From the NCBI GenBank assembly GCA_017510875.1, contig JAFWLX010000327.1, positions 1-9,746 of the forward strand: 9,746 nucleotides of DNA, written 5' to 3'. The stretch's first letter is position 1, and the number at the start of each line of letters is the position of its first letter. This document shows, one piece after another, positions 7,748 through 9,746 of this stretch. Made by a program: the position numbers and the translations under genes. This stretch comes from Atopobiaceae bacterium. Its GTDB lineage: Bacteria; Actinomycetota; Coriobacteriia; Coriobacteriales; Atopobiaceae. A model generated the notes under the pieces. The model ran no database searches and was not told where the DNA came from. It saw only the letters and a program-made list of their open reading frames with translations.

Positions 7748-7787
7748 GCGCCACTCTGTTTCTTGGGGAACGCGGTTTGCGTGGCGC
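7748..7787. promoter_or_regulatory. Inverted repeat upstream of the ligase gene
   Basis: GCGCCAC (7748-7754) and GTGGCGC (7781-7787) form a 7-bp inverted repeat around a 26-base loop. It sits between the divergent small gene and the ligase, and the right arm ends one base before the GAAGGGG site at 7789-7795. It could be an RNA hairpin affecting translation start or a protein-binding operator. The remainder of the divergent gap (7646-7802) shows nothing else convincing. Confidence 0.3.
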
Positions 7788-7802
7788 TGAAGGGGCGCGT
7801 CG

Positions 7803-7829
7803 ATGTCGAAGGGATGGGTAATTGGCTGA
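7803..7829 (+). CDS. Possible 8-residue leader peptide before the ligase
   Basis: ATG 7803 follows GAAGGGG (7789-7795) at an ideal seven-base distance and reads MSKGWVIG before TGA 7827-7829. The stop overlaps the first codons of the ligase reading from TTG 7822, which would allow coupled translation. Alternatively the strong ribosome site is coincidental. The peptide has no run of one amino acid typical of attenuation. Confidence 0.25.
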   Translation: MSKGWVIG

Positions 7830-9432
7830 CAATATGACAACCGACCGCTCGGGTATCCGTAAATGCGGGATTGAGAATACAAGCGGCAAGATTGGCGGCA
7901 TGTCCATAAAGGACTTGCTTGAACACAGGGTGCGTGAGCGCCCTGGCAGAGTCTTGGTAAAAACCGGTGAGATAGAGTATACGTGGCGGGACATCGACAG
8001 AGGGGCATCTGCCGTTGTCAGTGAGCTTTGTGCCCTTGGGGTGGGGCCCGGAGCACATGTGGCTTTGTGTGGCGCAAACTCCGTCAACTGGATACTGGCC
8101 TTCTTCGCCATCCAAAAGATAGGGGCAGTTGCGGTGCTGCTTAATCCGCAGCTCACGCCAGAGGAGGTCGCGAGGCTCTCACAGCTAGGGGACATCACAT
8201 ATTTCTGCTATGGAAGATCTCCGGTTGAGGACAGGAAGCAGTTTCTAACACAGATAACCGACCCACAAAAGTCCCAGATAAAGGCGGTGCTTGATATCGG
8301 AGATGAGATTGGTTTTCTCAGGAGGCCTGTAACGGCATGCCCCGACGTCCGCACCATGCCAGATGATGCCTGCCTTATCATATTTACGTCCGGTTCCACC
8401 GGGACGCCCAAAGGTGTGTTGCTGTCAGCTTCCTATGTAATCGCCTCTTCTGACTGCTGCGTGCAAAAGCTTGCCATGACCGAGGTCGACAGGCTGTGTG
8501 CCATACTGCCCTTTTTTCATATTTTTGGACTGACGGCAGTGTTGCTATCTTGTGCCATCTGCGGGTCTTCCATGATCCTGCCCCCTAGCACAAGGCCAGA
8601 CGAACTGATGAGCGTGCTTAAAAACGAGCAATGCACGCTCCTCCATTCGATACCAACGGTAATAATGAGGTTGGCCAATGCGCCGGGATTCTATCCGCAA
8701 CTTGCGTCAAGCGTCAGGGCCTCGTATCTAAGCGGAGCACCCGTATCGGAGGCTCAGCTAAAGATGCTGATGGACAAGTTTCCCAACAGCCATTTTATGC
8801 GGCGTTATGGCCTCACCGAGATAACACCGGTGAGCTCGACGGACCTGGCAGATGATATCGACCATATCCTGCATACCGTTGGCAAGCCTCTTGACGCCAT
8901 GGACGTGAGGATACAAGACATGCAGACGGGCAGCTTCTGCCCCGCGGGCACTCAGGGTGAGATTGTCGTAAAAGGCGGCTTCATGATGTGCGGCTATTAT
9001 AAGAAGGCGGCCAACGAGCAGCCCTTTGACGAAGACGGGTTTCTTCATACGGGAGACCTGGGTTTCTTGGATGCAGAAGGCTATCTGCATTACACGGGAC
9101 GAGCCAAGGAGGTCATCATTCGCGGTGGCGAGAACATCATGCCCCATGAGGTGGCCTCTGCCATCTCCACACATGACAACATTGTTGATGTGAAGGTTGT
9201 CGGGGTGCCGGACGAGATATACGGCGAGATTGTAACGGCCGCGGTAGTTCTTAAGGAGGGAATGCTCTTTGACGGAAAGGAAATGCGCGACTTCCTCATG
9301 ACAAAGCTGGCCAAGTACAAAGTCCCTGCATATTTCTTTATCTATGACAAGCTGCCGTCCCTTGCCAACGGAAAAGTAGACGCAGTAGCCCTCAAGAAGG
9401 AGATTATCAACAGGCTGGCACATATAGGATAG
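7822..9432 (+). CDS. ANL-superfamily acyl-AMP/acyl-CoA ligase
   Basis: Predicted to activate a carboxylic acid with ATP to an acyl-adenylate, then usually transfer it to CoA. All core motifs are present (numbering from TTG 7822): the phosphate loop TSGSTGTPKG at 189-198, HIFG at about 235, YGLTE at 329-333, HTGDLG with Asp412, the hinge GRAKEVIIRGGENI from about 426, and the catalytic lysine 518 in NGKVD. Length is normal at 536 residues, or 510 from ATG 7900. The start is uncertain. TTG 7822 has the only good Shine-Dalgarno (GAAGGGA, seven-base gap) and ATG 7834 lies just inside. Family similarity begins only at MSIKDLLEHR (ATG 7900), which lacks a clear ribosome site. The substrate is unknown: fatty acid, aromatic acid or a stand-alone adenylation role are all possible. 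No thiolation domain, hydrophobic export signal or partner gene is present in the window. The protein is cytoplasmic. Confidence 0.93.
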   Translation: MADNMTTDRSGIRKCGIENTSGKIGGMSIKDLLEHRVRERPGRVLVKTGEIEYTWRDIDRGASAVVSELCALGVGPGAHVALCGANSVNWILAFFAIQKIGAVAVLLNPQLTPEEVARLSQLGDITYFCYGRSPVEDRKQFLTQITDPQKSQIKAVLDIGDEIGFLRRPVTACPDVRTMPDDACLIIFTSGSTGTPKGVLLSASYVIASSDCCVQKLAMTEVDRLCAILPFFHIFGLTAVLLSCAICGSSMILPPSTRPDELMSVLKNEQCTLLHSIPTVIMRLANAPGFYPQLASSVRASYLSGAPVSEAQLKMLMDKFPNSHFMRRYGLTEITPVSSTDLADDIDHILHTVGKPLDAMDVRIQDMQTGSFCPAGTQGEIVVKGGFMMCGYYKKAANEQPFDEDGFLHTGDLGFLDAEGYLHYTGRAKEVIIRGGENIMPHEVASAISTHDNIVDVKVVGVPDEIYGEIVTAAVVLKEGMLFDGKEMRDFLMTKLAKYKVPAYFFIYDKLPSLANGKVDAVALKKEIINRLAHIG

Positions 9433-9559
9433 CGAGCAGGTTGCCAGAAAAAAGCGCAGCGCCTAACGCCCCATGGTAGGTGTCATAGTATGCGGCAAAC
9501 AGCATGCCTTTGGATGCCAAGACGTCAGATAGCTTGGCTTTCCATCCTCGCCTACGTGA
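9433..9559. other. Gap with no recognisable gene
   Basis: No frame here gives a recognisable protein. The minus-strand open frame over 9407-9691 overlaps the ligase end and lacks any family signal. No strong terminator hairpin follows the ligase stop. This stretch is where the missing front of the following methyltransferase would be expected, but it is far too short to hold it. Confidence 0.5.
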
Positions 9560-9746
9560 CACACAAGAAAGTTCCATCTCGTGCTGCTGCATCATGCTTC
9601 GCTTGTTGTGCGCTGCCGTGCCTGCATCACCGAAGACCCGCGCTGTCGACGCGTGCTCAACTCGTTTGTCCGCACGGCAGAGCTGTGCCACGTCTCAGCT
9701 TATGATGAGGACAAAGGTCATGGCTTGCTGCGCCACGCGGTGGTGC
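9560..9746 (+). pseudogene. 5'-truncated TrmA/RumA-type (m5U) rRNA methyltransferase fragment
   Basis: In the frame following an in-frame TGA at 9557-9559 the DNA reads C-x-x-C-ITEDPRCRRVLNSF and then AYDEDKGHGLLRHAVV, open to the window edge. The combination of a Cys/Asp segment, a helix and YDE-(x)n-G-L-L/M-RH-V/A-VV is characteristic of the central region of RumA/RlmD-like enzymes, which use S-adenosylmethionine to methylate C5 of a uridine in 23S rRNA. In this family some 200 residues, including a TRAM domain or iron-sulphur cysteines, normally precede this point. Here the ligase stop is only about 130-170 bases upstream and stops interrupt the frame. The front is therefore missing and there is no start codon with a ribosome site. 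The intact 3' part may continue beyond the window. Assignment rests on a short stretch. Confidence 0.5.

Noticed and set aside
9407..9691. 94-aa minus-strand frame past the ligase
   Set aside because: It overlaps the ligase C-terminus and is antisense to the methyltransferase-like segment. Its end looks somewhat membrane-like (ALGAALFSGNLLAIL), but part of this is simply the reverse of the ligase end.

Overview
The window looks like a chromosomal accessory segment of a high-GC Gram-positive bacterium. The best guess is the class Coriobacteriia (Olsenella/Atopobium/Collinsella-like). The grounds are GC-rich codon usage, a very large secreted protein with an LPxTG sorting signal and tandem InlB-B/Flg_new repeats, and the style of the small neighbours. 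Genus is inference; there is no rRNA or other marker gene here.

Layout. (1) Positions 1-347 hold an AT-rich GNAT acetyltransferase that runs in from outside the window. It breaks off abruptly near 327-331, where it is joined out of frame to the GC-rich C-terminal end of an unrelated, unassigned protein (331-747). (2) Positions 748-978 are non-coding and probably hold the promoter and leader of the next gene. (3) Positions 979-7410 are one giant gene of 2143 codons. It encodes a signal peptide, a PI-PLC-X-like phospholipase domain with its catalytic residues kept, a beta-helix-like segment, 17 tandem InlB-B-type repeats, a Thr/Pro/Ser linker and an LPRTG cell-wall sorting signal. (4) Positions 7458-7489 form a perfect hairpin that serves as the shared end of this gene and of a tiny minus-strand gene (7490-7645). 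That small gene looks like a TfoX N-terminal-domain protein with its middle removed in frame. (5) After a short divergent intergenic region with a hairpin and a possible leader peptide, 7822-9432 encodes an intact acyl-AMP/acyl-CoA ligase of the ANL family. (6) The right edge (about 9560-9746) carries a 5'-truncated piece of a TrmA/RumA-type rRNA uridine methyltransferase.

The genes do not form one obvious pathway. Two intact genes (surface phospholipase/adhesin and ligase) sit among four damaged ones, as expected of a rearranged, fast-evolving island. The most distinctive signal is inside the giant protein. Its repeats follow a period-three order in which every third repeat (2, 5, 8, 11, 14, 17) carries an insert between the GW and YDF motifs. 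This indicates growth by duplication of three-repeat blocks.
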